From NCBI GenBank assembly GCA_045837725.1, contig JBEWZL010000127.1:248001-312000 (forward strand): a stretch of DNA of 64,000 nt. The letters are read 5' to 3'. Of the stretch, positions 1-12,510 are shown in pieces. The DNA comes from Vermamoeba vermiformis. Taxonomy: Eukaryota > Tubulinea > Echinamoebida. Both the position numbers and the translations under genes were made by a program. Numbering within the stretch: position 1 is the stretch's first letter; every line of letters begins with the position of its first letter. The notes beneath the pieces are model-generated. The model did no database searches, had not been told where the DNA came from, and saw nothing but the letters and a program-made list of their open reading frames with translations.

Positions 1-77
1 AAATTTCATTTAAACGCAAAATTGGATCCGTTTTGAGGAGGTCAATCTAACGAAATTTTGTAGCCCGCGAAGCAAAG

Positions 78-472
78 ATGACTCAATTAGAAAATGCAGC
101 CAAGCAAGGAGGTGTCAAGGGTAATGCAGCAGGAAATGAATTAGGTAAGTCAAGTATAATGAATAATAGGAACTTGCCCGTCAAGATCCACCTTCGCAAA
201 ACTAACTTTTTTCTATAAAAGCGCAAATGAAGTCACAAGATTCAACTGAAGCCAATAGAGAATTGATTACTAAAGAGGCTGCTAAAAAGAGACTTATTAA
301 AGCCGTCGAAAACGCCAAGACCGTTCCGGATTCAGCTCGTCAAGAAGCTTTGAAGAAAGAAGAGGCTCGCTTGAAAGCCGAGGAAGAAAAGAAAAAACGC
401 GAGGAAGAACAGCAAAGACAGGCTTCGAGACAGCGATTGGCTGATAAGGCAAAGTTATGGGAGCAGAAATAA
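78..472 (+). CDS. Small Lys/Glu-rich coiled-coil protein (5' end uncertain)
   Basis: Two exons are visible. The first (78-144) begins at ATG and ends in a GTAAGT donor. The second starts after the AG at 221 in matching phase and runs to TAA at 470-472, giving about 105 residues. The second exon is dominated by Lys, Glu, Arg and Gln (KKREEEQQRQ-type runs) and should form a long charged helix or coiled coil. I recognise no named domain. The frame is also open a short way upstream of the ATG, and a possible acceptor ends at 63, so an upstream exon outside or at the edge of the window is possible. A role in protein binding is only inferred from composition. Confidence 0.5.
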
Positions 473-571
473 ATGCTCGCAATTATCATTCTGAAACTGA
501 ATTTATTTGGAAATTTACAAGAACTTATTAATATGCAACTATCCGTACATACGGAATATATTCAAGAGTGC

Positions 572-2929
572 TCAAAACTCTAACTTGGTCATAATCTTCT
601 TGTAATCAACTCTTGTTCGTGATCCGATGATGAGCACTTGATCCAGCGCAAAATGAATTGAATTTACATCTCTGTTGTCGTGCGCAAATGAACTGATTAG
701 ACGAGCTGTCTCCCATTGATACGCCTGTGAGAGTATAAGCGCTTTAGATCTGTACGTTATATCTTATCTATTTGAATGCATACATGAACGTGATTGGCCG
801 TAGCTAAGAATAGAATTGCACCGGACTTGCTGAACGTCATCGCTTGAATGCCAGCAGCGTTCTTTTCTTCGAATTTGACGACTTTCCGTTTCTGTTCCAA
901 ATCAACAACATTGACGAGGTTGTTAAATGTGCACAAGAGTTTATCTGCATCACATTGAAGTGAATAATGTTTGCCTTTTTTGGGCGGGAAATTGGGTCCG
1001 TAGGAATTTTTACTGTCCAAGCTAGTTGACTTACTATTTTTGGGCACCCAGAGGTATTTAGTGGCACCACCAGGGATTGGCGCTAATTGGTAATTAAGAT
1101 CGTTCAAGTCCATGATTTTTTTCCGAGAAACGTCGTTGACATCAATTGACATGAATCGGAACCAATGTCTTTTCTGGCCTTGGCTCTCCACAAAATGTTC
1201 ACTAAAGTTCGTAAATTTCTTTGCACTCGGCAGCTCGATTTCAACGGACTGTTCTTCGTGTCTCCAAATAACAATCTGCAAATATAGTATTTATGGTTAC
1301 TTTGCAAAAATTTCAAGGCGCGTGAAGGTTGTTAGTCACGTGACTTACTTTGTCTTCTTTAAAAAACAGTAGTAAGTTAGGATTAACTTGTGATGCAAAT
1401 AATGCAATGAACGGCCCTGACAGTCGTTCGAACTTAGCGCACAACGGAGCCCTAGCGGGAGCATTAATTTCTTTTCCAAATTTGGTAATGGAATTACCTT
1501 TCTTGACAAGGAGTTGCAAGTGGTTCAAGACTGTAATTTCCGTCTTTTAGCGTCGCCGTGCAACAATGGGAACATCTCTTGGACAGATCCATGATCACTA
1601 CGTCGTTCCAACCGGTGCTGTCAATCTAATAATACACCTCGTTAGTCATTCTCAAGCAAAGTATTTATAAATACGAAAAAGCACAAATATTAACAAAGAG
1701 CTGCATAATATCTTTTGTTTAAAATACAGTTAAATTTGCGAAAGTTTGTTAATTAGGGTTAGGGTTTGGCAATATACGTTTTCAAGTTTCAACGTAATAA
1801 ACCTGGTCAAACTACACGCCATATATCGCACTTACATAAGCAGCAAATTTCGAGTTAAAAGCCCAGGAGAGTTCCAATGTTTCGCAACCACCAGCTGGAT
1901 ATAACGTCAACATCGGACTGTTGTTCATTTTGCCGTCAGGCTCCAATATTTTGTGCACGCAATATTCCGTATTTGTAGTTGATAAAATCTTTGAACATAA
2001 AATCGCCCTGCCCTATAATTTAATTAAGACGTTGAGCCAGATCTAGCCATTAATTAAAAAATGAAACTTACCGTTTGCTTTAACGAAGTCGCTATTCATG
2101 CCATAATATTTTGGTACATATTGAACATCGTCTTTTGGCGGTTTAACATCGACAAAGCCTGCAAGATTGATGGTTGTCAGATCCGTTTGTCCTGAATGGT
2201 GCAACGTCACTGGATTGTGCTTTACTGGCACCATTTTGGCTGCTAATCTAATACGAGGTCATAATTTAGTATAATGAGTTATTATTTTTATATTCTCCCT
2301 ACCGCAGATCCACGACTACTAACGCCGACGTAGGGATCACATGGTACCGATCCGAAAATATTAATTGATCGTTGTAATTATAGTCGTCGAAAGTACAGCG
2401 AAATGTTTGGTGAGGCGCACTAAAGTCCCTATAGGCCATAATAATTGCTGTTAGTCAATTTAGAATTAATTTCGAAATTAATTACCGATCCTACTTTTTC
2501 CATTTTAGCTCGAGACGTCTTGCTTGCAAATACTGCATTGAATAAGTAAAGTGAAATGTTATAATAATTTGCCGTAAGTAGTACCAATCGTTTCCAGCGC
2601 AAGTTTTGGTTGAGATCCACAGTCTTTTCATCAAAGTTTTTCTCGTAGATGTGTTTCCAAATATCCTTCGTATCGAAGTATGTACTCCATGACTTGCATA
2701 CAAGCGATACAATGACGACATCTTCCAATTCAAGAAAAGAGAAGATGGCTGTTGTCACTTCGGGAGGTAAAATATCCTCAAAAAAATTCCACGTTGATGA
2801 ACCTGTTTGAATTATTGATGATATGTAATATCCAGGTTATACGAGCATTTAGAAAATTATTTAAAAATTATTTAAAAATTATTTGACATTTTATCTAAAA
2901 TTAATTAAAATTCAAGACTTACCTTCCAT
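572..2929 (-). CDS. F-box protein with WD-like C-terminal repeats, copy 1
   Basis: Likely a substrate receptor of an SCF ubiquitin ligase. The start is a 7-nt first exon (ATGGAAG) followed at once by a GTAAGT donor, exactly as in the neighbour at 3214-5443. The next exon carries an F-box: a Leu-Pro-Pro-Glu start, then FSFLELEDVV, LVCKSW and DIWKHIYE. It is followed by a WKRLYLQARRLELKWKK linker of the kind seen between F-box and WD repeats in FBXW proteins. The remaining exons encode beta-rich segments, for example AMTFSKSGAILFLATANHVH, that I read as a degenerate WD40-like propeller. The last residues are KLEF before TGA. It is a tandem duplicate of the next gene. Substrate unknown. The F-box call is strong and the propeller call moderate. 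Confidence 0.78.
1753..1769. repeat. Short TTAGGG-like tract inside an intron
   Basis: Just over two units of TTAGGG lie in an intron of the first F-box gene. It matches the common eukaryotic telomere repeat but is too short to be a telomere. It may be chance or a small interstitial insertion. Confidence 0.3.
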
Positions 2930-3213
2930 TGCAGCGCACAATTAGAAGTGCGGATTATTATGACCACAACTATACGAGATCTATGAACCGACGAAAACCG
3001 TCTTATGTGGTTTCAGCTGAAACGGCAATTTAAATTCTGACTGTTTTACTGGCACGAATTCATTTTATCATCACTGCGCAGATTATTAACTTTTCAGTTA
3101 CCTGCAACAATACCTTAGTTGGTCAAATTTAATTGATCTGCCTACGGTGGCCAAAGTAAAGATTTAATTCCATCATTTACTTCTTGTACATCGTATAGGC
3201 GGTTCAAGAGTGC

Positions 3214-5443
3214 TCAAAACTCGAGCTTAGTCCTAATTTTCATGTAGTCAGCTCTACGAGGCGAACTAATGACGAACACTTGATCCAGCACAAAATGAAT
3301 CGCATTCACTTCTGTATTGTCGTGCGCAAATGAACTGATCAACCGACCAATCTCCCATTGATACGCCTGTTGAAATTTGCATGAATTAGATAGGTCAGAT
3401 TAGTTTAAAATGTCGTGGATACTCACGTATATGTGATCGGTGGTGGCGACAAACAGAATTGACGCGGACTTGTTGAAGGTCATGGCACGGACTGGATTGG
3501 GCACCGTCATTTTTGAGAGCCAAACTTTTTGGTCTAAATCAAACGAGATGATTTTGTGGTGCAACACGCACAGGACCTTGCCTGCGAAATTTCATCGGTC
3601 AGAAGGTTAGAGAAATTTAGACACGTGAAAAATATTCGCTATGACATAAATCACGTGATTATGTTGCGTTCACTGAAAAAATGTTTCGTGAAAAGCGTAT
3701 TATTTTGACTTACTTTTCTTTGGCACGAATAAGTACTTTGACAGCGCAGGCATTTCCAGCTTGTTGCTCACGTTGTTAAAGTCCATAAAAGTCGTTCTAG
3801 CGCCAGTTTGGTTGGTCGTTGTGTACGTGAACCAATGACGTGAGGAAAGTCCTTCCACCCAATGTTCACCGCAGTTCGTGAAAGTTTTCACGTCGGGCAG
3901 TTTAACCTCAACGGACTCTTCGAAAAGTCCGTGTCTCCAAATAAGCATCTAAAAATAGACATTAATCTTTGCAAGAATTTCGTACTATACATGCAAAACT
4001 TACGCGGTTGTAATAGGCCAGCACTAAAATATTCGGATTGAACTGCGACGCATAGATCCAATCAACAGGTCCTGCATGTCGTTCTATGATCGCACAGTAT
4101 GGAGACCTAATTATTTTGTATAATTAGCGAGCTATAGCAATATAATCGTACTATATGAAACATTTTGCGGTACATCAAAAGTAAGTAAAAATTTGTTAGT
4201 TGGGCTTACAATGGTTGGCACGGATAAGAAAAAGCTTCAGGGACATATTCTCCGTTCTTTAAAGTCGCTACACAACAATGAGAGCATCGCTTGGATAAGT
4301 CGATGATATGGACGTCATAGGTCTTCAGCTGCCTATTATTCTGTAAAATCTAGTTTAGCGACATTTCTTTTTTAAAATTAAAACAATAATACGCGACAAG
4401 ATATTACTTACATAAGCAGCAAATTTTGAATTAAAACACCACGCTAGGCTATCCGGATCGGTAGGCGTCAACATTAAAATTGAATTTGTTTTGTTTTGAG
4501 ATATAAGTTGACTTTCAGCGTTCCATAAAGCAAATCTATATGTTGAAGGATGTCGAAGCAAAAAATCTCCGCGTCCTAAACAAATCCGGATTTAGAAACA
4601 TTCAATTTCCGTTGTTAATTACCGTTTGAATAGCGCGTGTGGGGAGAATTAATATGGAAATATGGGATGGTGTATGTATCGTCTTTGGGCGGCTTAGGCT
4701 CGCTGTGTGCTTTTACAGTTGAAATGACCGTTGTCACATCCGAAATGTTGTGGCAGTGTAGGGTGACAGGATTATGCTTAACTTGCACGAGCTTAGCTGC
4801 CAATCTGTCAATTTGTTAAATATAATAGCAAATTTATTATCTGTTTTCAAACCTTAGATCGACAACCGCAGTGCAGCTGGAAGCAATGAGGATGTGGTAC
4901 CGATTGGCAACTACGAGTTGATCGCTAATTTGCGCGTTGCATCGGAATGTTTGTTGAGGCTGCGTAAAGTCTCTGTACTAATAGTTAATAAGGCTATTTT
5001 GAGAAAATTGTTGGATGCACCTGTTCCATTTTCGGTTGAGGTTACTTGCTTGAACAAACTATAAAAATTATTAGAATGCTACCAAATATTTTATTTATTA
5101 TTACCAATCGTTTCCAGCGCAAGTTTTGGTTGAGATCCACAGTCTTTTCGTCAAGCTGACCGAAATTTTTCTCGTAGATGTGCTTCCAAATATCTTTTGT
5201 ATCGAAATATGTACTCCATGACTTGCATACGAGCGATACGTAGACAACATCTTCCAATTCAAGAAACGAGAAGACGGATGTTGTCACTTCGGGAGGCAAA
5301 ATATCCTCAAAAAAATTCCACGTTGGTTTATCCTCTAAAAAAACATTTAAAATTATTATGAAGGGATTACATTACCGCGAGAAATAATTAACACAATTCT
5401 CAATAATTTAACCAATGAAAACACGACTTGACTTACCCTCCAT
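3214..5443 (-). CDS. F-box protein with WD-like C-terminal repeats, copy 2
   Basis: Paralogue of the gene at 572-2929, in the same orientation and starting with the same kind of 7-nt first exon (ATGGAGG then an intron). The second exon reads MEEDKPTWNFFEDILPPEV, then the F-box residues FSFLELEDVV, LVCKSW and DIWKHIYEKNF. A short exon ending LNRKWN follows, then beta-rich exons with recurring His/Trp blocks and a KLEF C-terminus. The F-box exon is nearly identical in both copies while the propeller exons differ much more, which fits one conserved Skp1-binding end and a diverging substrate-binding end. Predicted SCF substrate receptor; substrate unknown. Confidence 0.78.
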
Positions 5444-5703
5444 TATATTAGTTTGGGACGTAACGCCAATAATTTCAATAAACGGCTATTGTTGTTTATG
5501 TAGCTGTTAATTTAATTAGAAAAAAAGCGCCCAGTTGCTTTCCCAAAAGAGATGAGGAATTTTGCCAGCCAAACCCAGTTGTATAATTATTGCTAATTAT
5601 CCATTCAAGTCCTTGTCATTGTGTTTAATGGCTCGGTTGTGGTCGCGCGACTGTTATAACGATAATAAATTGTTTCATTCATTTTTCGTTTCATTGTTGC
5701 AGA

Positions 5704-8393
5704 ATGGACACAACGCCGTCTCATTTTGAAAAATCGAGTCCATATTATGTGGACAAGAATATTACAAAGCAGGTTTTGCAACGTGAACTGACTTACCATG
5801 CCGAACTCAAAAATTACAAGGCACATCCAACACCTCTCTGCTTCGTCGATGAAATTAGTTCAAATAGAGCACTTGTTGCTGGTTTGACATTCTCGCAGTC
5901 CCTTCAGTCGCATCGGGGTTGTGTTAATAGCGTGACTTGGTCGGAAAAAGGTATTTCCACATCCAAAATGTTTTAGCATTGGCATAATTAATTAAATAAC
6001 AAGTAAATCCTAATTACCACTATAATTGTATTTCCATATTTAAAGTAAAGAAATTTATGGTTTATGCCTGAAAATTAATAATTATATTTTAGGCGATCTG
6101 CTCGTTTCTGGCAGCGACGACACGAAAGTAAGGCTTAATTTAGCACTAATAATTTTACTTATTTATTTTAGATATGCATTTGGGACTATAATGAACGGAG
6201 GAAGATTACGCACGAAGATTGACAGCGTAAGAAACAGGAAAACTTTTTCATTTTCAATAATTAATATTTAAAATTGCAGGGCCATACTGCCAATATTTTT
6301 TGCACGCGTTTTATGCCATACACAAACAATTCTTGGGTTGTTTCTTGCGCGGGTAAGAAACTTTTATTTCATGAAAACGAATAGGTTGCAAATAATAATA
6401 TTAATTATGCATGTGGCCGTAGGCGACTTTCAATTTCGCGTTTTTAACACTGAGACGAGCAATAATTCGAACGTAAGTGGTGCCATTGCTTGGTTGGATT
6501 CTCTCGTTAATCCCGTGACTTTTTTCAGAGCCGTTCAATTTCACCGTTCAAAGTGTACGATTGCTGTCAAGGCCGCGCCAAGAAATTTTGTCCGCTGGAC
6601 AGCTGGAGCTTTTTAATTGTCGCCGAAGATGGCACCGTTGTAAGAAACATGGTGGATCCGGCACATCATTATTTCTTCTTAAATTAAATCTATTTGCAGA
6701 GAGAGATTGACATGCGTCAACCACATCAATGCGAAACACCTGCGTGCGAGAAGACGAAGGTGGTGGAACTCAAGCAAGGTCATCACGTGGTCGAACTGTA
6801 CTCGATAGGACTCAGCGGCAATTATTTTTGTGTTGGTGGTGGAGACCCGTTAGTACGCGTATACGATAGAAGGTACTAATAATAAGAACACTCAAAGTTT
6901 ATTGGCGACCGAAGAATTGCTCGGGAAATTTCGTGGCACGTGTTTTAATTGCACTTTTTGCAGGTATCTCTCAGACACGCCAAGATCGCAAAAAACAGTC
7001 AAAAATTTTGCCCCGCAACACCTTGCCAAGCACATGAACGCGGAGCAGTTGTTCAGCATTCGCGGTCATATCACTGGTGTAGCTTTTGAAGACAACGAAA
7101 TATTGGCGTCATACAGGTACTATTTTTATTTCTATTAGTTGATATTTGGCTAACTTTTTGTTAGTGGCGATCATATTTATTTGTTCGATCTGAACGACAG
7201 CCATGACGTGAGTCAAGACACGAATAAGAACAAATCAAACTCGAACAGTGACGACGAATTTGAGAATTTGAGCGATGATGGTAAGTCACTATAACGCCTC
7301 TTATATATCAGCCATATCTATTTAGACTTCGAATTTGACCTGACTTTTATGTAGAACTAAAGCACAAACGAAGAAAAAGGAGAAAAGTCGTTTCGAGCGA
7401 AGAAAAGTCCGTTGAAGATAACGACGATGATAACGACAATGAAGAAGACAATGATGACGACGAGAATAAAGACGATGATGAAGAAATGGACATTAACGAC
7501 GTACCAGTGCAATCTGATTATTACAAGTAAGTCATTGGTATAACTTAATGACCACGTGATTCTAATTCTAACCTTGTGGCCAATCAGAAAACGCTACAGA
7601 GGGCACTGCAATGTGCGTACGGTGAAAGAGGTGAATTTTTACGGCCCACGTAACGAATACGTCATCTCGGGTTCAGACGATGGAAATATCTTTATTTGGC
7701 ATAAAGACGAGACTAAGTAAGTCCGGTACTTTAACTACTCGACTTTTAATATAACCATCTTTTATTAGAATTGTAAATATTTTGAAAGGCGACAAACACG
7801 TTGTCAATTGCATTCAAGTAAGCAACACTACCAAATATAATCGATTTCTTTATATCTTGCTAATGTCAATGCTCGTAGGGTCATCCTCATTCAACAATCC
7901 TCGCCAGCAGCGGCATTGAAAATGATGTCAAACTTTGGGCTCCGACAGCGCGCAAAGCAGATGGCGTAAATAATCGCAATATCGAAGAAGAATATGAACG
8001 CATATGCGAACGTAATATGAACAAGGTAATATAGCCATAATATGCTACATTGCCAGAACTGACTATTTTCTCGATTTAGCTGCAAGACAGTACTCGTTCC
8101 CAAGCGATGCCGTTGTCCATGTTCAGAGCGTTGTTGCGTACATTAGGCGAACGACGAAGACAAAGACAAGAAGCGAGGACTACGACGACTACGAATACCG
8201 CTGAGAACAACGGTAAGATCCACATCCGCTTACGTAACCAAGGAACAATGAAATTAATTGTTGATTATTCATAGTTAATGTTGAAGAAGATGATGACGAT
8301 GAAGGTGAGGGCATTCAAATAGCATTTGGTTCAGAAGATGAGAGCGAGGATGAAGACGGCGGATCTGGAGCTGTGCAATGTCGAACGCAGTAA
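5704..8393 (+). CDS. DCAF8-like WD40 protein (CUL4-DDB1 substrate receptor)
   Basis: Multi-exon WD40 protein starting [10 protein letters not shown] and ending at TAA 8391-8393. N-terminal repeats include [20 protein letters not shown] followed by SGSDDTKICIWD. A later block reads [20 protein letters not shown], then a segment ending [14 protein letters not shown]. That NFYGP...SGSD...HDVK-WAPT series is the hallmark I know from the DCAF8/DCAF5/WDTC1 group, which presents substrates to the CUL4-DDB1 ligase. Between repeats there is a strongly acidic Asp/Glu insert with a basic KHKRRKRRK patch (about 7350-7500), a likely nuclear signal, and the C-terminus is again acidic. Introns are short with GTAAGT-type donors. 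Family-level confidence is high; the exact orthologue is not settled. Confidence 0.82.
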
Positions 8394-8757
8394 TTTGTTT
8401 ATTAATAAGTTATAGATTACTTGTACAAAGTGTAAAGAATTGATTTTGTGTAATGACGCTGTTATGTCGGGCAGGTCGGGAACCCGAACCCGGATCATTT
8501 TTCTCATCGGCATTTCTCATCGGCCAATCCTGCGTCAATGGAAGATGCACTCTGCATAAGAAGATCGCAGTAATGATTCTAGATTTACTTAATTTGGTCC
8601 CCTAGCTCGCGTGTCCTGTCCTCCAACGGGACTATCACGCGATTGGTCTGTGCTCGAGATTCTTTTGCTCGTGCTATCATTATTATGAGTGATTGCACGA
8701 GGTAATACACGCAAGCCAAAGTCACCAGCATTTTTGACAATCTTTCAACATCGGATC
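8394..8757. other. Intergenic spacer with a small hairpin and direct repeat
   Basis: No gene seen. It holds a short perfect hairpin (TCGGG AA CCCGA at 8476-8487) and a 12-13 bp direct repeat (TTCTCATCGGC) at about 8500-8524. It should contain the 3' end of the DCAF8-like gene and the promoter of the gene starting at 8758. Confidence 0.4.
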
Positions 8758-11586
8758 ATGGCTACTTGGTAAGTGCTCAAGTTCCCTTCCTATTATTTAT
8801 TTGCAACGAATGTTACCAATAAATTTAGGGTAAATGAGGTGCTTAATATTGGTAGCAAAGGGCTCAAAACTGTTGAAGACTATGAGAAACAATTTGATCT
8901 GATCGCAAAAAAATTGCTAAACGAATGCATCTTTCAAATTAACGACAGGTATTAACGAATAGCTCCATCACTTTATTTTTTACTATTTATTACTCAACGA
9001 CCCAATCCTAATTTTTGTAATTATTTTTCAAAGACCTCACAGATTCATTGAAATTGAATTCTACTACACCGATGCCATTCACGCGGATCCTTTCACTCAT
9101 AAAGATAATGACCAACAAACATGCGGCCAATGGTACTTCCATAAGATAGGCTCGCAATACAAAGGAGGAACTTATAAAGGATTGGATATCACCTGTGGTT
9201 CACCAAACGTAAGGCAATAAGATATTAATATTATATTTACTATATTTTCTTTTAACCTGGTATCTTTAAATCAATGCCAAGGTCGATCCCGCCAAAATTC
9301 CAATTTTGATCCATCATTTTTGACGCTTCTAACGCTCGTAATATTATGTATAGGCATATGGCGGTATATTAATTCGAGGCATTCAAGATTTGGAGACCGG
9401 TGAGATCAAAGACGGCTCGTGCGTCTGTGTGGATCACATCTTGCAACTCAACGAAGTTGACTCGATCAAAGACCTTACAATGCTCAAAACATTCAATTTT
9501 AATGTTACTGATGGAAATACCAATCGTATTGTGCCTAATACAAATATGCCTAAAGTGAATGTCGTCAAATCCGCTCGCGTTGGTTTGAACATGAAGAAAA
9601 AGGAAGACAATCAAACGGAATACGTTATGAAGCCTTATCGATACTTGGCTTATCGATATCCGATATATCCCAAAAAAGGCAAGATCCACATCGCGTTAAC
9701 GTTGCACATGCAAGGCAAAACTCCGCAGCAGATCCAACAGGCAACCGGCTCTCCTTTAAGCTCTATTTACAATTGGATCGAGTTATACCAACAAGGCTAT
9801 GCTACGAATATCAATGATTATGTTAATATGGCTTTGGACAATGAAAGTCTTTGTAAAGCGATGGGTGCTTGGGCTAAACAATACTACAACGCAAATAACA
9901 ACAGCACTCCGAATGCTGCGCCTAAAGTAAGATATTATTATAATTAACTAATAATAATATAGCAACGTATTGTAAATTGATGAATTTTCAGATGGAACAA
10001 AATCTTCCGCCGAAGTTCCGTGCCGATATGAATCAACTTGGCATGCAACTCAATTCGTACAACGAAGCTGATGCATTGAGTGCGCTGACTACGTTCAGAA
10101 AATTTTTGTCGGGTAAGTCCTGCGGCATTAGCGGAACGTGATTTCTGAACGATTTTTCAGACGACAGCAATATTGATCCCGTTCAGGAGGCCATGTACGA
10201 GGCAGGACTTATTCCTAAATTCGTAGAATTTCTTCGTAAAACCGAAAATCCAGCAATGCAGGTACGGATGCAGATCCAAATTCATTTAACAGAGAGTTTA
10301 ATATTCGTTATTTTAGTCCGAAGCTGCTTGGGCATTGTCAAACATTGCATCCTCTCCAAAATTTCATCATATTCAAGCGATCTTCGATGCAGATGTGTTT
10401 GCACCAGTGATCCAGTTACTTTCGTCGAACAACGAAAGTGTGTATGATAATGCATTGTTCCTCATAGCTAATTTACTCGGATTTGTTGACGAGCCAGAAA
10501 ACGAGAAGAAAGTAATGCAAGTAAGTTGAGACTTTTCCTTAAATAGCAACAATTTACATTTTTGCAATGATTGACCTTTATTACAGTACCGCAAGAAATT
10601 CATCGAATTGGATATTATTCCGGTCCTTTGTCAAATGGGTCAAGCGGAACAAAAGACTTATGTAGCTGCTAATATTGCATGGGCACTGGATACCGTTCTG
10701 CGTGGCGCTGAATTTGTGCCGCAATCGCAAGCCCTGGCGGTGTTGCCTATTTTGGCTAAACTGCTCCAAGTTCCCCATCCAGAAGCAACTTCGTACAGCG
10801 CAAAGGCTATTGAACGATTGGCAAAAAAACACGACGAGACAATTATTCAACGCGTGCTTGATATTGACGAGTTGTCGAAATCATTAATTAATTTACTTAC
10901 GTACGTATCAAAGCTAACAATTGTCGGGCAAATCAGTTATCAGCAAATCATATTTGATGGTCATTATCAAATTGGATTGATCCCTATACTAATTTCCTTG
11001 TAATTGTAGCTCGAGCGACAAAAAAACCAAACAAAATGCCAGCAAAGCTTTGGCGAATCTGACTAGAGGCACGTCGCAACAAGTACTTGCACTGCTAAAC
11101 CAAGACTTGGTACCCAAACTGTTCGAAGCTGTTGGCGCTGGCGACCCCTCAAAATCATTGGTAGAAAATACTGCAAAGATTTTCGAGCACGTTACTTTAG
11201 CAGCAGATGAGACCATCATCAAATTGATCATTGACGTCGGATTTTTGTCAATCGAGCAAATTGTTCCATCGATCGCTAACTCGCCGAACTATATTTGGGC
11301 ATTATCAAACGCGACATTTGCAGGCAATGGACATCATCTTGATTATTTCGTCGCGAGAGATATTCACAAGCGATTGGGCACAGCGTTGTGTGGAAATCCT
11401 CAAGTTGCTAAAGACAAAGATTTTCACGTGGCTATTCTCGAAGGCCTTGAAAACCTTATCCGACGAGCTCCTAAAGCGGCAAAAACTCTGCCAGCAGCTG
11501 TCAAGAAACATCTCCAGCAACAAATGTCACACTCGGATGCAGATATTCAAGCTTTGGCTATGAGACTTGTCAAGTTGTGCAATTAA
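8758..11586 (+). CDS. Predicted fusion: conserved unassigned domain + HTH + importin-alpha-like ARM repeats
   Basis: The N-terminal half starts MATW (tiny first exon, GTAAGT donor). It carries conserved-looking stretches HRFIEIEFYYTDAIHADPFT and CGQWYFHKIG, then YKGGTYKGLDITCG and GGILIRGI. I recall this pattern from fungal and bacterial proteins often labelled 3-methyladenine DNA glycosylase-like, but I cannot confirm that. A helix-turn-helix follows (MQGKTPQQIQQATGSPLSSI). A 65-nt GTAAGA...TTTCAG intron (9927-9991) then joins in phase to ARM repeats: LIPKFVEFL, SEAAWALSNIAS, ANIAWALDTV and NASKALANLTRG, which match importin-alpha style repeats. The usual importin-beta-binding N-terminus is absent. 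If the intron is not removed, translation stops at 9945-9947 and a second protein could start at the ATG at 9992. Confidence 0.65.
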
Positions 11587-11635
11587 TTGACCACACCACA
11601 GTTACTCCAGGAAATGAAGTAAGCAACGTTAATTA

Positions 11636-11782
11636 AATTATAGGAACGTTACATGTTCATTTGAAAACCAATATCAACCCTGCGAAACCTTTCCAAGATC
11701 ACTGCTTAGCATAATCCTTAAAGGGATGCAAAACTATGAAAAGAAAACGGTTTTTTGCAAACTCATCAATTATTAGTACTTT
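11636..11782 (-). pseudogene. Short remnant of the kelch-gene 3' end and flank
   Basis: The sequence ATTATAGGAACGTTAC at 11636-11651 and the following CAATATCAACCCTGCG and CTTTCCAAGATCAC match the tail copy at 12712 and, less closely, the intact kelch gene end at 14146. A second block (about 11710-11782) matches the flank just before the second secreted gene (about 13096-13172). The middle of the copy is missing. It is a third, most decayed copy of a local duplication unit. Confidence 0.7.
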
Positions 11783-12388
11783 TTATTTTCTAGTCTGCAC
11801 ACTGAAGCACTCGTAATGTTGAAATGCATTCGGATATGACGAGCATGAAGTAATAGGTGTTACGCTTTGATGGTCTTGTCCTTGGCAGTTGTTCTCCTCG
11901 TAAGCTGTAGCGAATACATCCGTTGCGTTGCACGACCAGATCAGGGAAGGATAGTACATATCCGGCACACATCTGTCAAGCGGGGCAGCGGTCATTGTAA
12001 AAGTCGACTTGCACTTGTCGGCCGTGTAACTGACCAGCACATAGTCCTGTGTTTGCAACAGTGCTGCCCAATCCGGTGCGTTAACGGAGCAGTCGTGGTA
12101 ATAACCACTGGGGTTGCACGTACGTAAATCATATTTAGTTTTTGGTTTGCAATTGGTGCATTCAGCATCTCGACAGATCCAGCCAAATGCAGTATTGTTA
12201 TCCACGCATTGATATTGGAAATATTGCCCGTCTTCTTGTTTAGCGCAGTTGCCATTATTTCCTAGTACCCAAGCGTTGAAGGGATTCGTTGAGTTATTTT
12301 TGCAGGATCCGACGATCTCCCAGTCGCAGTAAATTGCGCCTATTAAAGCGAAAATAACCAAAAAATATTTTAAATACATTGCAAGCAC
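11783..12388 (-). CDS. Secreted Cys-rich protein, copy 1
   Basis: Single-exon gene of 201 residues. It starts with a clear signal peptide (MLAMYLKYFLVIFALIGAIY, cleavage likely near the following Cys-Asp). The mature part has about 16 Cys spread evenly, with CRDAECTNC, LRTCNPSGYYHDCS, DRCVPDMYYPS and ENNCQGQDHQSVTPITSC, so it is probably disulfide-rich and extracellular. I do not recognise the family. A close paralogue lies at 13173-13793 and the flanks are duplicated too, so the pair arose by a recent tandem duplication. There is no stalk or C-terminal anchor, so I expect release rather than surface attachment. Confidence 0.75.
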   Translation of the reverse strand: MLAMYLKYFLVIFALIGAIYCDWEIVGSCKNNSTNPFNAWVLGNNGNCAKQEDGQYFQYQCVDNNTAFGWICRDAECTNCKPKTKYDLRTCNPSGYYHDCSVNAPDWAALLQTQDYVLVSYTADKCKSTFTMTAAPLDRCVPDMYYPSLIWSCNATDVFATAYEENNCQGQDHQSVTPITSCSSYPNAFQHYECFSVQTRK

Positions 12389-12494
12389 GAAAAGTTTCTG
12401 TTGAGTTGTGGTGATAACTCGGAAATTGGATTCAATAATTAGAAATTAAAAGGCGTCCAAAGTATTTGCTATTGGACATCATGTCCCAAGTCCG

Positions 12495-12510
12495 GTCCCG
12501 TGTACGGGAC
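12495..12510. repeat. Perfect hairpin in the duplicated flank
   Basis: GTCCCGT-GT-ACGGGAC forms a perfect 7-bp stem upstream of secreted copy 1. The same stem recurs at 13931-13937 and 13952-13958 upstream of copy 2, with a 14-nt loop instead of 2 nt and the shared preceding word ATGTCCCAAGT. The rest of 12389-12711 shows no gene. Confidence 0.6.

Noticed and set aside
1753-1769. TTAGGG repeats as a chromosome end or fusion scar
   Set aside because: Only about two units inside an intron; no long tract and no change in gene content on either side.
9390-9947. Helix-turn-helix frame as a transposase gene
   Set aside because: No catalytic transposase core or terminal inverted repeats. The frame is preceded by a conserved non-transposase domain in spliced exons and followed by an in-phase intron.
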